Positions 20,360 to 31,574 of a stretch of 64,000 nt of DNA are shown one piece after another. The notes beneath the pieces are model-generated. The model did no database searches and was not told the origin of the DNA. It saw only the letters and a program-made list of their open reading frames with translations. Origin of the DNA: Serripes groenlandicus (lineage: Eukaryota; Mollusca; Bivalvia; Cardiida; Cardiidae); NCBI GenBank assembly GCA_031761405.1, contig JASEVX010000006.1, positions 28,167,533 through 28,231,532 on the forward strand, read 5' to 3'. The translations under genes and the position numbers were made by a program. Each line of letters starts with the position of its first letter. Positions within the stretch are counted from its first letter, which is position 1.

Positions 20360-21016
20360 TTAACCATTTTCCAGATACAACAAATTTGCAGCAGACGACT
20401 TTTAAAAATTCATTGCTAATATATGTAAAATCGTATTTTCTGCTGTTGTCACACTGTTTTCAAAAGTTGTCTGCTGCAAATGCGTCTTTATGTGGGAAAA
20501 AGTTGATAGTAATATTTGTTAGTGAGATATGTGTTAGTGATAGAGAAATGTTCTAAATATGCACAGAAATGAACTTGCAATAATAGTTTACATGTAGAGA
20601 TAGAAAGGTTCAATCTGCAGCAGACGACTTTGAAAACGTATATGGAAACTTCCTTTCTATGAAGGTAATATTATTGAAATCATGAGGAATTTCTTGTTTT
20701 GATACAATGTTTCTAAAGTCGTCTGCTGCAGATGCTTCAATACGTGAGAAGGGCTAAGATTCTCGTTGTATTACATACGTATTGACCCTTTCCGTCATAT
20801 AGACGCTTTCTGACGCCTCTGCAGCAGACGGCTTTTTGAAAACATAGTAACAAAAGAAGAAATTGCACAAAACGTGCAATTTCTCCTTTTGTCACAATGT
20901 TTTCCACTTTTTGTCAAAGGTTATCCATTCAATTATAGATATTTTCCATTATTTGACAAAATATGTTCAAAGTCGTCTGCTGCAGATTTCAAGTGTCGTA
21001 TGAGGGAAAGGGTTAA
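20360..21016. mobile_element. Three family A MITEs
   Basis: Short old copies at 20360-20506 and about 20608-20757, and a young forward copy at 20782-21016 (TTGA left, TTAA right). Confidence 0.7.
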
Positions 21017-21109
21017 CGATTTCCCACATACAACAAATCTGCAGCAGACCTTTTTGAAAAACATCTAGACACAACTATAGCAAATCATTATAATTATTCC
21101 ATTTGATTT

Positions 21110-21660
21110 GTTTTACTTGGGGTTTGTCATGGGGGGTTATTTATTTTGGTTTGTCCGTCTGTCTGTCTGCCAGCCACACTTCGTTTCCGTGCAATAACTG
21201 CCACAAATGTGAACCGTTTTTTTTTTCAAACTTTGTAACAAGGTTAAATGCCTTAAGGACTAGGCCAAGTTCGATCGTCACTTTCGGCAGACTTTATTAG
21301 GTGGAGTTATGGCCCCTTAATTAACAAAAAATGTCGTTTGTTGCTGTTTCCGTGCAATAACTGCCACAAATGGGAACCGTTTTTTTTTCAAACTTGGTAA
21401 CAACGTAAAATGCCTTAAGGGCTAGGCCAAGTTCGATCGTCACTTTGGGCGGACTTTATTCGGTGGAGTTATGGCCCCTTGATTAACAAAAAATGTCGTT
21501 TGTTGCCGTTTCCATGCAATTGTAACTGCCACAAATGTGAACCTTTTTTTTTTTCAAACTTGGTAACAAGGTTAAATGCCTTAACAGCTAGGCCAAGTTC
21601 GATCGTCACTTTCGGCGGACTTTATTCCTACAATATTTCCTGCAAGCGGGGGATATAAAT
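21110..21660 (+). repeat. Modular repeat family I, three modules
   Basis: Modules of about 163-168 bp start at CCGTGCAATAACTGCCACAAA (about 21188, 21350, 21510). Each holds CTAGGCCAAGTTCGATCGTC and GGAGTTATGGCCCCTT. The left flank has a GTCTGTCTGTCTG run. The right end is CTGCAAGCGGGGGATATAAA. Confidence 0.7.
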
Positions 21661-22099
21661 TTCATGAATTTGCTTGTTTCAGTTATATCAAGGCACTAGT
21701 TCACTTTTTTATCATCCGTGCGTTAACAAACAAATGGAGAACTGCTCTTTTTGAGAGTAAAGAAGTGGTAAGAGTTTACTCTCAGTTACATGTATTTCAT
21801 TTGATAGATTTATGTTATGAATTTGATATTTTGTAAATATGTTTTTTGTAAATTATGCATGAGTGAATTAAGTGTACATACTTAAATTATGAAGTTACTT
21901 AACACAATTTTCTAAATGTGTTTTGTAAATATTGATGATTACTTATTTCAGAAAATACATGTATAAAAACAAATGTTGAGTTCATTTTCTTTTACATGGG
22001 TGATATATGTTATCAAACGTTCACTTGACCTTCGGTAAATTTGATGTATCAAAAGGGGCATCCTCAGTGATGTGGGTTTCTCTTCATTTTGCCGATAAC

Positions 22100-22350
22100 C
22101 ATCCTCGGTACCCAGGCTATTCATAAAATACATGATACCCTGGGCAAATTGGCTGTACAAATCTCGTACTCATGAATAATTTATGGGGTGAAATGCAGCC
22201 TTTTGATTGGCCGCATGACACAAACCTTTTGCGATACTAAAATTACAGTTGTTGTTACGGAGGAAATCGTGGTGCATGCTTTACGAAATTTCGCTAACCA
22301 ATTTGCCTAGGGTATCATATATTTTATGAATAGCCTGGGTACCGAGGATG
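22100..22350. mobile_element. Inverted-repeat element with 9-bp target duplication (Mutator-like MITE candidate)
   Basis: The termini CATCCTCGGTACCCAGGC and GCCTGGGTACCGAGGATG are exact inverted repeats that continue, with mismatches, for about 60 bp. GCCGATAAC occurs directly on both sides (22091-22099 and 22351-22359). A 9-bp duplication is typical of the Mutator superfamily. The 251-bp element has no ORF. A related but re-arranged end pair is at 26428-26565. Confidence 0.75.
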
Positions 22351-22492
22351 GCCGATAACGTGTTGTATGAAGACTAAAAGGCTTGTCATCGATGGTTTAT
22401 CATCTCCGCAATGCCCTTTGCTTTCAGTATAATAATCTAGGCTAAAGTTGCTTGGGAAGATTGTTGTGTGGAGTACTTGTGTGAGAAACCAG

Positions 22493-22590
22493 GAAACACA
22501 TGAGTAGATGAACTGGCCGCCGTGAAATGACTTGAGAAATTGTTAAAAAACGGCGTTAAACCCCAATCAATCAATCAATAATCTGGGCTA
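22493..22590 (+). mobile_element. SINE 3' tail-like fragment
   Basis: GAACTGGCCGCCGTGAAATGA...GGCGTTAAACCCCAATCAATCAATCAA. The same tail lies inverted at 50434-50575. It shares its layout with the tails of the tRNA-derived SINEs here (TTTTTCAGT-type segment, AATCAATCAA end). Confidence 0.6.
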
Positions 22591-22599
22591 AATGTGAGC

Positions 22600-24450
22600 G
22601 GTGAGCGACGTTCCCGAATACTCCCTTTTCAGCGGTGCAAATATGTTCAACCATTGTCTATGAAAACACGACAAACGTTTGAAGCAGGAGAAAATATGTC
22701 ATGCTGTTTGCCCATGGTGCACACATTTCAACCATTCGTTTATGGAAATAGCTCACACAATGGCTGTAGGAGTTAACCCTTTCCCTCATATAGACGCTTT
22801 CTGACACCTCTACAGCAGACGGATTTTTGAAAACATAGTAACAAAAGAAGAAATTGCACAAAACGTGCAATTTCTTCATTTGTCACAATGTTTTCCACTT
22901 TTAGTCATAGGCTATCCATTCAATAATAGAGATTTTCCAGTTTTGACAAAATATGTTCAAGGTCGTCTGCTGCAGAATTGTCGTATGAGGGAAAGGGTTA
23001 ATGGGATATTGAGTTTGATTGCTTGACATTCTCGAGGACATTTTCTTCGTGGTGCGAAACTTTTCAACCAGTCGTCTATGAAAACATCAAATACTTTGGA
23101 AGCAGGGGAACTTGGAGTTATGAGTGCGCGAGAATAATTTTTCAGTGGTACAAAACTTGTCAGCGACTTGTCTATCAAAACACTTTAGCATCAGGAGAAC
23201 ATGGGGTATAAGTTTTGGTAGCGCGAGAAACTCGAGGCCCTTGTTATCATGATGCAAAACTTTTCAAACATGCGTCTGTAAAAACATCGGCAACTTTAGC
23301 AGCAGGAGAAAAAGAGATACAGATTATTGTTGCGCGACAACCTCGAGGACATTTTCTTCGTTTTGAAACATTCGTCTAGGAACAAAACAACAACGTTTGC
23401 AGCAGGAGAAAAGTTGATATAGATTATGGTTGCGCGACAATCTCGAGAATCATATTTCCATGCTGCAAAACTTTTCAGCCATTCGTCTAAGAAAACACCA
23501 AAAACTTTAGCAGCAGGAGAAAATGAGACACAACTTTTGGTTACGTGCCATTCTAAAGGACCTTTTTTCGTGCTGCAAAACTTTTTAGCCATTCGTCTAA
23601 GAAAACACCAAAAACTTTAGCAGCAGGAGAAATAAGACACAACTTTTGGTTACGTGCCATTCTAAAGGACCTTTTTTTCGTGCTGCAAATTTGTTCAGCC
23701 ACTCGTCTATGAAAACACCAAAAACTTTAGCAGCAGGAGAAAAAGGGGGAATGGACTTTCGTTGCGCGACATTCTCGAGGACACTTTTTTCGTGATGCGA
23801 AACTTTTCAATAATTCGTCTATGAAAACATCAAAAAGTTTAGCAGCAGGAGAAAATGAGACACAACTTTTGGTTACGTGCCATTCTAAAGGACCTTTTTT
23901 CGTGCTGCAAAACTTTTTAGCCATTCGTCTAAGACAACACCAAAAACTTTAGCAGCAGGAGAAAATGAGACACAACTTTTGGTTACGTGCCATTCTAAAG
24001 GACCTTTTTTTCGTGCTGCAAAACTGTTCAGCCATTCGTCTAAGAAAACACCAAAAACTTTAGCAGCAGGAGAAATAAGACACAACTTTTGGTTACGTGC
24101 CATTCTAAAGGACCTTTTTTTCGTGCTGCAAATTTGTTCAGCCACTCGTCTATGAAAACACCAAAAACTTTAGCAGCAGGAGAAAAAGGGGGAATGGACT
24201 TTCGTTGCGCGACATTCTCGAGGACACTTTTTTCGTGATGCGAAACTTTTCAATAATTCGTCTATGAAAACATCAAAAAGTTTAGCAGCAGGAGAAAATG
24301 AGACACAACTTTTGGTTGCGTGCCAATCTCGTGGACCTTTTTTTCGTGGTGCAAAACTTTTCAGCCACTCGTCTATGAAAACACCATAAAAATTAGCAGC
24401 AGGAGAAAAAAGGGGAATAGATTTTGGTTGGTCGAGAACCTTTTTTTTCG
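22600..24450 (+). repeat. 111-bp satellite with 443-bp higher-order repeat, running into the gap
   Basis: Units of about 111 bp each contain CAGCAGGAGAAAA, a TTCGTCTATGAAAAC-like segment and CGTGGTGCAAAACTT. Four-unit blocks repeat: the distinctive AGGAGAAATAAGACAC and AGGAGAAAAAGGGGGAAT units recur exactly 443 bp apart (23621/24064 and 23731/24174). A family A MITE interrupts the array at 22773-23001. Earlier units (22600-23300) are more diverged than later ones. Confidence 0.85.
22773..23001 (+). mobile_element. Family A MITE inserted in the satellite
   Basis: Full length with TTAA at both ends; satellite sequence resumes on both sides. Confidence 0.87.
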
Positions 24451-24650
24451 NNNNNNNNNNNNNNNNNNNNNNNNNNNNNNNNNNNNNNNNNNNNNNNNNN
24501 NNNNNNNNNNNNNNNNNNNNNNNNNNNNNNNNNNNNNNNNNNNNNNNNNNNNNNNNNNNNNNNNNNNNNNNNNNNNNNNNNNNNNNNNNNNNNNNNNNNN
24601 NNNNNNNNNNNNNNNNNNNNNNNNNNNNNNNNNNNNNNNNNNNNNNNNNN
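24451..24650. other. Assembly gap (200 N)
   Basis: Two hundred consecutive N directly after the satellite array. The round length suggests a placeholder of unknown true size, and array length is therefore unknown. Confidence 0.99.
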
Positions 24651-25012
24651 TGGGTCGATACATTACATTGGATTTCTCGTGGAACGGGTCGATTATGTAT
24701 GTGATGTCCGATTTTTCCACGGACTCTGCAGTAAATTATAAAGTCATTTCATTGATTTTGTTTCCCTACGTTTTCAAAAGTCATCTTTATATACGCACTT
24801 GTAACACTGCTTTCTATTCTAACAATTTCCTTTTTTCCTCTTATTGTGAGATGTTTTCTTTTGTGTCATAAAAACCAAATGTTATTTCTTTCTCTTTTCT
24901 TTTTTAAAAATAATATGTTAATAATGTGTGAATGTTTATGAAGTTCAATCGGTCGTAATGTGATATAAAAATGTGTGATTAACTTTTGTTATTATGATAG
25001 CGATTGACTTAC
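24651..25012. other. Non-coding stretch left of the E2 exon
   Basis: 24651-24720 is a family B-like fragment (TTTCTCGTGGAACGG). The rest is AT-rich with T-runs. On the minus strand this is the beginning of the intron after the E2 exon. No further exon was recognised. Confidence 0.6.
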
Positions 25013-25192
25013 CGTGAATTTGAATCGTCCTCCTTTATAATAACCAGCATTGGGTCTTATTGTCACACGGAACTTGTTGAAATCTCCGCCATCTTCCCAA
25101 TCAAAATCACTTAGAGCCGCCTGTCCATCGGTTAGCCGTCCCACCCGTTTCATCAATCGATGAATATCCTTTGTTAAACTTCGATTCGCCAT
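25013..25192 (-). CDS. First coding exon of a UBC-fold (E2) protein, UBE2F/UBE2M-like
   Basis: It opens with ATGG (MANRSLTKDIHRLMKRVG) and gives 60 codons in phase 0, then ACG|GTAAGT, a consensus donor. The segment FRVTIRPNAGYYKGGRFKFT matches the beta-sheet region of ubiquitin-like conjugating enzymes, best with NEDD8 E2s (pattern P-x-x-G-[YF]-Y-x-x-G-[KR]-F-x-F). The N-terminal helix KDIHRLMKRV fits the start of the UBC fold. The catalytic cysteine and HPN motif would lie in later exons, none recognised between 15.2 and 25.0 kb, so it may be an incomplete gene, or its exons may sit in the gap or elsewhere. E2 family fairly sure; subtype and function uncertain. Confidence 0.75.
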
Positions 25193-25753
25193 GGGTTTGA
25201 TTGATTAAGTTAAAAATATATAATTTCTTCTACAGGTGTGTATTAATTAAGGTTTTTGCTACAACATATTCCGTTTATTATTTGCAAATTAGCTAGATAC
25301 AATCTTGTATAGATTAATACACCTATTGTTAATGTCTAATATCTCTAAATGCAATGTTTTTCATCTACGGTCTACTTGCCATTTTATATAGAGGCATTGT
25401 GCAATCTTTTTGTTTGCTGAGAAACAAGCTGAAATACGCGAAAAGTAATGTAATGTCTATTTTTAGCAGCATGAATAACCGCCGCAATATTATGATGTAC
25501 TTTCCCTAACAGGTTATAAATAGATCCAATGCTCGACTGGAATTGTAAATAATTGTAACGATACCAGTATGGAAATCTTTCTAGAGCAGCTCCACATTAC
25601 TGAATATCAGCATACATGTCAGGTTCAGACAGATAGATTTAACCAGTTATTAATTTAACTTTGAAATATTTATAATACGAACGGATTGTTAACAGTAAAT
25701 CAAGGCCAATTCGACGGATTTTTTTGAAAGATTTCTTTTCGACGATATACATG
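25193..25753. other. Upstream of the E2 exon, unique AT-rich sequence
   Basis: No repeat family or ORF was recognised. By position it should contain the 5' UTR or promoter of the minus-strand E2 locus, but no clear TATA or initiator can be assigned. Confidence 0.4.
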
Positions 25754-26007
25754 TGGTTGATTGATTGTTTTGTGTTATACGCAGCTTTCAACAATGTTTA
25801 CTTATATCACGGCGTTTCTTGTGTAAGTTATCATAACTACTGGCTCATGTATCCTGACACCAGCCAGTCAGTCGTAATGTTAACCCTGCAACCCTGAGCG
25901 CCACAACACCAGTTTAAAAGTCTTTGGTATGACCCGACCGGGGATCAAACCTGCGACCTCCCGCACTCGAGGCGGACACTGCACCACTATACCACCGTCT
26001 TGGTCGT
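25754..26007 (-). mobile_element. tRNA-derived SINE
   Basis: On the minus strand the head shows GTGGTATAGTGGTGCAGTG and box B-like GGTTTGATCCC. The tail ends CAATCAATCAA. Confidence 0.75.
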
Positions 26008-26427
26008 AAATTAAATTGACCATCTCGTTGTAAAACCCATTAGTTAATTCGTACTTTTAAGGACGAGGTAAACATGCGTTGTCACATAATCAGATCAGAG
26101 TTGTCTGCAGTCAACACACGTAATCACATTGGCATTGATGTTATCGATCCACAAGATCGGATATTCGGTGAAACATAAGACGTTTTCTGCAAATTATCGC
26201 AAAGACAATATAGTTTAAACTTATTTGTTATACATCGACATGGACATTATATAAAATGCATAATGTCATCCTTGGTACATTCGTACTAAACAAAATGGCG
26301 ACGATCTCTTGTCGTTGGCGAATATCGTAAACAAAGTTGATTTATTCCACTACTATCGAATGGATTTTAAAAAACTAAAAGGATTTAGATTAATTGAAGT
26401 ATAGTTAATCAGTAGTTTCTCAGGCTA

Positions 26428-26565
26428 TTCACATAATAACTATTATGGCAATAGTATGAATATGAATAACCTGGTTACCGAGGATGACATTTTGGATTAA
26501 AATCCATAATGTTATCCTCGGTAACCAGGTTATTCATACTATTGCCATAATACTTATTATGTGAA
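26428..26565. repeat. 138-bp near-perfect palindrome
   Basis: The left arm runs from TTCACATAATAACTATTATG to about 26499. The right arm mirrors it to TACTTATTATGTGAA. The inner part contains CCGAGGATG / ATCCTCGG, the same terminal motif as the element at 22100-22350 but in the opposite sense. It looks like two element ends facing each other. Confidence 0.8.
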
Positions 26566-26729
26566 CTGGTGTGAGAATCGAGGATACCATAACGTTTCCT
26601 GGTGTTCCCACACAACATACCTTCCAAGCAACTGGCTGCTTTTCCACATAGACTGTTAAACAGCCCATTGGTGAAAGACGAATGACGCAGGTCACAATGA
26701 CTTTTTGTCAAACGTCGGAAGGAAAACGA

Positions 26730-27651
26730 TCACCTGAATGATAGTAAATTAGTAGCAAATATTTAACTGCAAATATCTGGGGAAATATGATCAGAAGTGC
26801 AAATGAAACTGCAAGAAGTGGACACTGTTGAAGAAATAGTAAAATGGCTTATCAGTAAAGGCCATTTGTATTTTGAAATCTAACAAGAACATTAATAAGA
26901 ATGGAATTACATGTATAAAGTTTTGTCATTTTGCGCCTTTCCTGATGCACTGTTTTTCATCGAAATCAATATGGCTTGAACAGTTTTTGTAGAGGATCAC
27001 TCAAAGAACATTTCTACCAAATTATCTTGGAATCGGACAAGCAGATTATGGAGGAAATGGATTTTAAAGTTTGGGTCTTTTTCTCACTTTCTGATGCCGC
27101 AGCAAACAAAGTTCTACACAGAATGTAAGTCTTTGAACAATTTTGAAAGAGGACTAACAAAGGAACACTCCTGTGAAGTTTAGTTGAAATTGGTTCAGTG
27201 GAATGGTAGTTGTCATTTGTAGCTAAAAGTTCAATTTACCCCTTTTGTGATGACGCCTGGTTGCTATGATTTTGTAATCAATCAATACGGATTGAACACA
27301 TTAAGTAGAGGAACACTGAAGTAAGATTCCTATTCCTTTTTATTTTAAATCAGACAAACACTTTAAACAAAATGGAATTTTCAAATTTTACCAATTTGCC
27401 CCTATTCTGATGCCGCCTGACGCCGTGTTTTTCAACCAATCAGTGTGGATTGAACAATTTTTGTAGAGGGTCACCCAAGGACCATTTCTACCAAATTATA
27501 ATGGAATCTGACAAGCAGATTCAGAGGAGAAGATTTTTAAAGTTTGGACAGTTTGCCCCCTTTCTGATTGTCCTGTTGTTAAGGAGAAGATGATGTTTAA
27601 AGCTAAAAGTTAACAACGGATGGGCGGACGACGGACAGAGAGTGATCTAAA
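26730..27651. repeat. Partial duplicate of the hairpin-ended repeat that follows
   Basis: GATAGTAAATTAGTAGCAAA and the next 500 bp match 27675-28035 and 28546-28680 closely. It ends with GGACGACGGACAGAGAGTGATC. Nothing coding. Confidence 0.7.
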
Positions 27652-29203
27652 ACAAGAGGGCCAAGATGGCCCTTAATCGATCAACTGAATGAGAGTAAAT
27701 TAGTAGCAAATATTTAACTGCAAATATCTGTGAAAATTTGATTAGGAGTGCATATGAAACTGCAAGTAGTGGACACTGTTAAAGAAATAGCTTATTAGTA
27801 AAAGCCATTTGTATCTTGAAATCTAATGGAATTATAAAGTTATGTCATTTTGCACCTTACCTGATGCCGCTTTACTTCCCCGTTTTTCAACGAAATCAAT
27901 ATGGCCTGAACAGTTTTTTGTAGAGAGTCACTCAAAGAACATTTCTGACAAACGGATTATGGAGGAAAAGGTTTTTAAAGTTTGGGTATATTTCTCAGCC
28001 TCTGATGCCGCAGCAATCAAAGTCTTACATAGAATCAGGGACGTAGATCTATAAGAGGGATAGGCAACTCAATCTGTACACCTGTTATCTGGTTAAAATA
28101 TCACCCATAGAAATAATATTGTCCAAATTTTCACATTTTGTAGCAAATAAAACTTTGAAGTCACATTTGGCACATAAACAAAACATACATATTCTGAAAG
28201 CTTAGGATTTCATCTACAGTTAGAAATTATATGAACAACTGGAATGTCTTTGTATTTTGAACAATGACTGGTTTAAAAGACACAGATATTGGGTTTTCTG
28301 CATTATTTAGTTTTTTTCCAAAAATGAATAGACTCTCATTTTTCATGAGAATAACATATTATCAAAAAGTGAAGTATATTGAAATATTTTTATCTACTGC
28401 AATAGAAGAATGTTTAAACTTTCAGAAAATATTTTTTTTATTATCATATCTTGAATAATTTTTTAGTTTTACTTGCTACAAATGTTGACACGGGTGATAT
28501 TTTAATATTCAATTTAGTTGCTTATCCCTCTTATCTATGTCCCCGATAGAATGTAAGTCTTTGAATTTTTTTGAAAGAGGACCATCAAAGGAACATTCCT
28601 GTGAAGTTACGTTGAAATTAGTCGAGTGGAATGGTAGGAGTTGTCATTTGTAGATAAAAGTTCAATTTACCCCTTTAATGATGACGCGAGGTTGCTATGA
28701 TTTTGTAACTAATCAATACAGATTGAACAAATTAAGTAGAGGATCACTGAAGTAAGATTCCTATTCAAGTTTCTTGATATCAGACAAGGACTTTCACAAA
28801 AAATGGAATTTCCTATTTTGTCAATTTGCCCCTTTTCTGATACCTCCTGACTGCCATGTTTTTCAACCAATAAGTATGCATTGAACAATTTTTGTAGAGG
28901 GTCACTCAAGAAACATTTCTACCAAGTTATATTGGAATCTGACATGCAGATTCAGAGCAGAAGATTGTTAAAGCTTGGACATTTTATCCCCTTTCTGATG
29001 CCTCAGCAACCAAAGTTCTGGATGGAATTTAAATCTTTGAACACTTTTAAAAGAGGGCCACCAATGGAACATTCCTGTGAAGTTTGGATGAAATTGGTTT
29101 TGTGGTTTAGGAGGATATGGTGTTTAAAGCTAAACGTTATCGACGGACGACGGACAAAAAGTGATCAGAATAGCTCACCTTGAGCCTTTGGCTCAGGTGT
29201 TCT
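27652..29203 (+). repeat. Hairpin-ended modular repeat (family D) with a nested hAT-like element
   Basis: Left end AACAAGAGGGCCAAGATGGCCC. The right end is GGACGACGGACAAAAAGTGATC, then hairpin AGCTCACCTTGAGCC...GGCTCAGGTG. Interior modules repeat GAACAATTTTTGTAGAGG and CTCAAAGAACATTTCT. Interrupted at 28036-28545. Other family D copies: 30047-30487, 39014-40018 and 43003-43466. Confidence 0.7.
28036..28545. mobile_element. hAT-like non-autonomous element (510 bp) with target duplication
   Basis: The termini CAGGGACGTAGAT...AAGAGGGATAGGCAACT and AGTTGCTTATCCCTCTTAT...ATGTCCCCG form an imperfect terminal inverted repeat of about 30 bp. ATAGAAT flanks it directly on both sides (28029-28035, 28546-28552). 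The empty site is visible in the duplicate repeat at about 27117 (CACAGAATGTAAGTC). CAGGG ends suggest hAT; hAT normally makes 8-bp duplications, so 7 bp is slightly short. The interior is AT-rich without a transposase. Confidence 0.82.
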
Positions 29204-29417
29204 AAAAAGAGCCATAATTGTGTCAAAATCTGAGTTTTGGGACCTGTCTTGCGAAGTCATTTGATGTTGTCCGATAAATGTGTGAAGTTTCAAATCAATA
29301 GCATCTGTGGTTTGTGAGAAAAAGCCTCGCATGCAAAACTGTAACCAAAGTTTCAACGCCGACACTGACGCATAAGTGACTGTAATAGCTCTCCATATTC
29401 TTCGAATAGTCGAGCTA
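29204..29417 (-). repeat. Single-module copy of family E, inverted
   Basis: It ends with hairpin AGCTCTCCATATT...AATAGTCGAGCT and contains the complement of the 6.4-7.1 kb module (TGTGAAGTTTCAAATC, GAGAAAAAGCCTCGCATGCA). Confidence 0.75.
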
Positions 29418-29639
29418 AAAAGGATCAGGTTACTTTCAATCCCCGATGTACACATATGGTATATATGATGCTTGAAAATGTTTGTGTAGTAGAAATAGTT
29501 GTTGATTTTATCTTTTTTTTGTATTCACAATTTTGCTTATAAACAACTATTAATACGTTATATTGCAAAGCTTAACAGAGGAGGGGAATGTGATTCTGAA
29601 ATTTTCCCTACCTTACAGGTAGATGACACAAAGGCTGAT

Positions 29640-29952
29640 TGGCAAACCAACATTATCGCTAGGATTGTTTGGTGCTTTACGCAGCTTTCAACAATCTTTC
29701 AGTTACATCATCGCGTTTCCTATGTTAGCTACCAGTACTACTGGTCCATTTATCCTGACACCAACCAGTCAGTCATAATACTAACCCCACAACCCTGAGC
29801 GCCATAGAGGGCAGCCGTTACTATCATTTTTAGAGTCTTTGGTATGACTGCCAGGGAACAAAACTGCTACCTCCCAAACCTGAGGTGAATATTCTAACAC
29901 TACAGGACCTAGGCTAGGAGCTGTGACAATTAAACTCTCTCTCTCTCTCTAT
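29640..29952 (-). mobile_element. tRNA-derived SINE followed by a CT microsatellite
   Basis: The body has CATTTATCCTGACACCAACCAGTC and CAACCCTGAGCGCC. The head is decayed. It is followed by a short (CT)n run near 29936-29952. Confidence 0.65.
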
Positions 29953-30046
29953 ACATATATGTAGATGCATATTCTTTTACGAATTTTTTAAATTGTCAAG
30001 TTTTATATGGATATGGAGTGCAAAACCTTGTTGGATATATTTTCAA

Positions 30047-30487
30047 ACAAGAGGTCCATGATGGCCCTGGAAGCTCCCCTGAGTTATGCCAACCATATAT
30101 TCAATCAAAATAACTCATTTTGCGGTCTGGTAAGCCAATACTAAAATGTAAATAAGATTTCCATTTTTCGCCTAGTGACCTTGTTTTTGACACGACACAA
30201 ACCATATTCGAACTAGCTACTATCAAAAAAATTATTCTGACAAGTTTCAACATGCTCAAATTAAATATGTAGCCTCCAGAGTGTAAAAAGTTGTCCTTCA
30301 AGTTGACCTGGTGACCTCACATGACCCAGTTTCTAACTGGGCCAAAATTTTATGAAGATGTACGTTCTGAAGCTTGGATGCAAAATGTTGCCTGTAGAGT
30401 GTTAACTAGTCAATTCTTGACGACAGGCGACTGACAAAAAGTGATCACAATAGCTCACATTGAGCACTTCATGCTCAGGTGAGCTAA
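30047..30487 (+). repeat. Hairpin-ended repeat family D
   Basis: Starts ACAAGAGGTCCATGATGGCCC. Ends AAAGTGATCACAATAGCTCAC with hairpin TTGAGCACTTCATGCTCAGGTGAGCT. No coding frame. Confidence 0.75.
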
Positions 30488-30489
30488 AC

Positions 30490-31570
30490 ATATCTTTATC
30501 ATGAAAAGAGTCGACTCTTTAGTCAATATGATATTTCAATCCTTTCCCACATGCATCTGTAACAAATGTCTTTTGACACATTGTTTCAACTCTATTCAAC
30601 TCTTACGGTTAACTTTTATTTATAGAGGTTTTCCTTTTGTGGTGGTTTTACACCTTTTCAACAATATTTTAGTTATATCCCAATGTCTGTACACTTATCC
30701 AAGATTCCCTGGGAGACGACTCACCAGTACGAGGCTCAACAAGAATGTCGTGGAGCGTACGCTAACGCTCTTCTGTTCTTTTCTAAGTAGCTAAAGATGC
30801 ATTTCTGAATAACTATTAAAGGCAGCGTTATGTGACTTGGTATAGACATGCATTTCGTTCCTAGAAACATGTGTACCAAGGAGTTATGAGGTAACGTTAA
30901 AGTTTTGTGACGACGAAGAGGACAACGCCAAGGGTATCACAATAGCCCAACTTTTTTTTCTCTAAGAAACAGATGAGCTAAAAATGTGGCCTGGCCTATC
31001 TGCTTTGAAAACATCCGAAAAATTAAATATGAATTTGAAGAGAGCTGGAAACATTGTGAAAAAAAGATTCGAAAATTTTGACCAATTTCTCTTATTCTTA
31101 GAATTTTCTCATATGCAGCAGATGGCTATGAAAATTTTAGCCAAAAATGTGGAAAGTCTCTATAAATGAAAGTAAAATTTTGATACAGTCTTGAAAACAT
31201 TGTGTCCAAAGGAGAAATTGCTCGCTATGAGCAATTTCTTCTCTTATCACAATGTTTACAAAATTCCTCTGCTGCAGATATATCTACACATGGGAAAGGG
31301 TTTACAAAGCATGGAATGTTAAGCAACTACAAATTATCAAAATTACAAACATCTTTATTTAGTTCAACTTTTTTGTTTTTTATTTGACTTAAATGATCTC
31401 TAAAAATGAAGACATTTATAAAATGGTGTACATACATGATGTAATGAATAAAAGAAGAATACATTAACACAACAAGTTGACATTCACATTTCTCTGCCAT
31501 CAAACAAAAAAAAAGACGGTTCATTTTTAAAGTTGAAAGAAATTGCATCTAAGACAAAGGTTGCAAACTA
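30490..31570. other. Mixed stretch: old MITE debris and unique sequence
   Basis: 30535-30690 and 31020-31300 hold strongly decayed family A pieces (GAGAAATTGCTCGC hairpin at 31213). 31330-31570 is unique. It carries a minus-strand AATAAA (complement of 31354-31359), which could be a polyadenylation signal for a minus-strand transcript. Confidence 0.4.
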
Positions 31571-31574
31571 TACC

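Noticed and set aside
26291..26330. ATGGCG start-like sequence in AAAATGGCGACG
   Set aside because: Opens only about 11 codons before a stop; no splice donor in frame.
28264..28458. 64-residue open frame inside the hAT-like element
   Set aside because: AT-rich, no transposase motif; length expected by chance.
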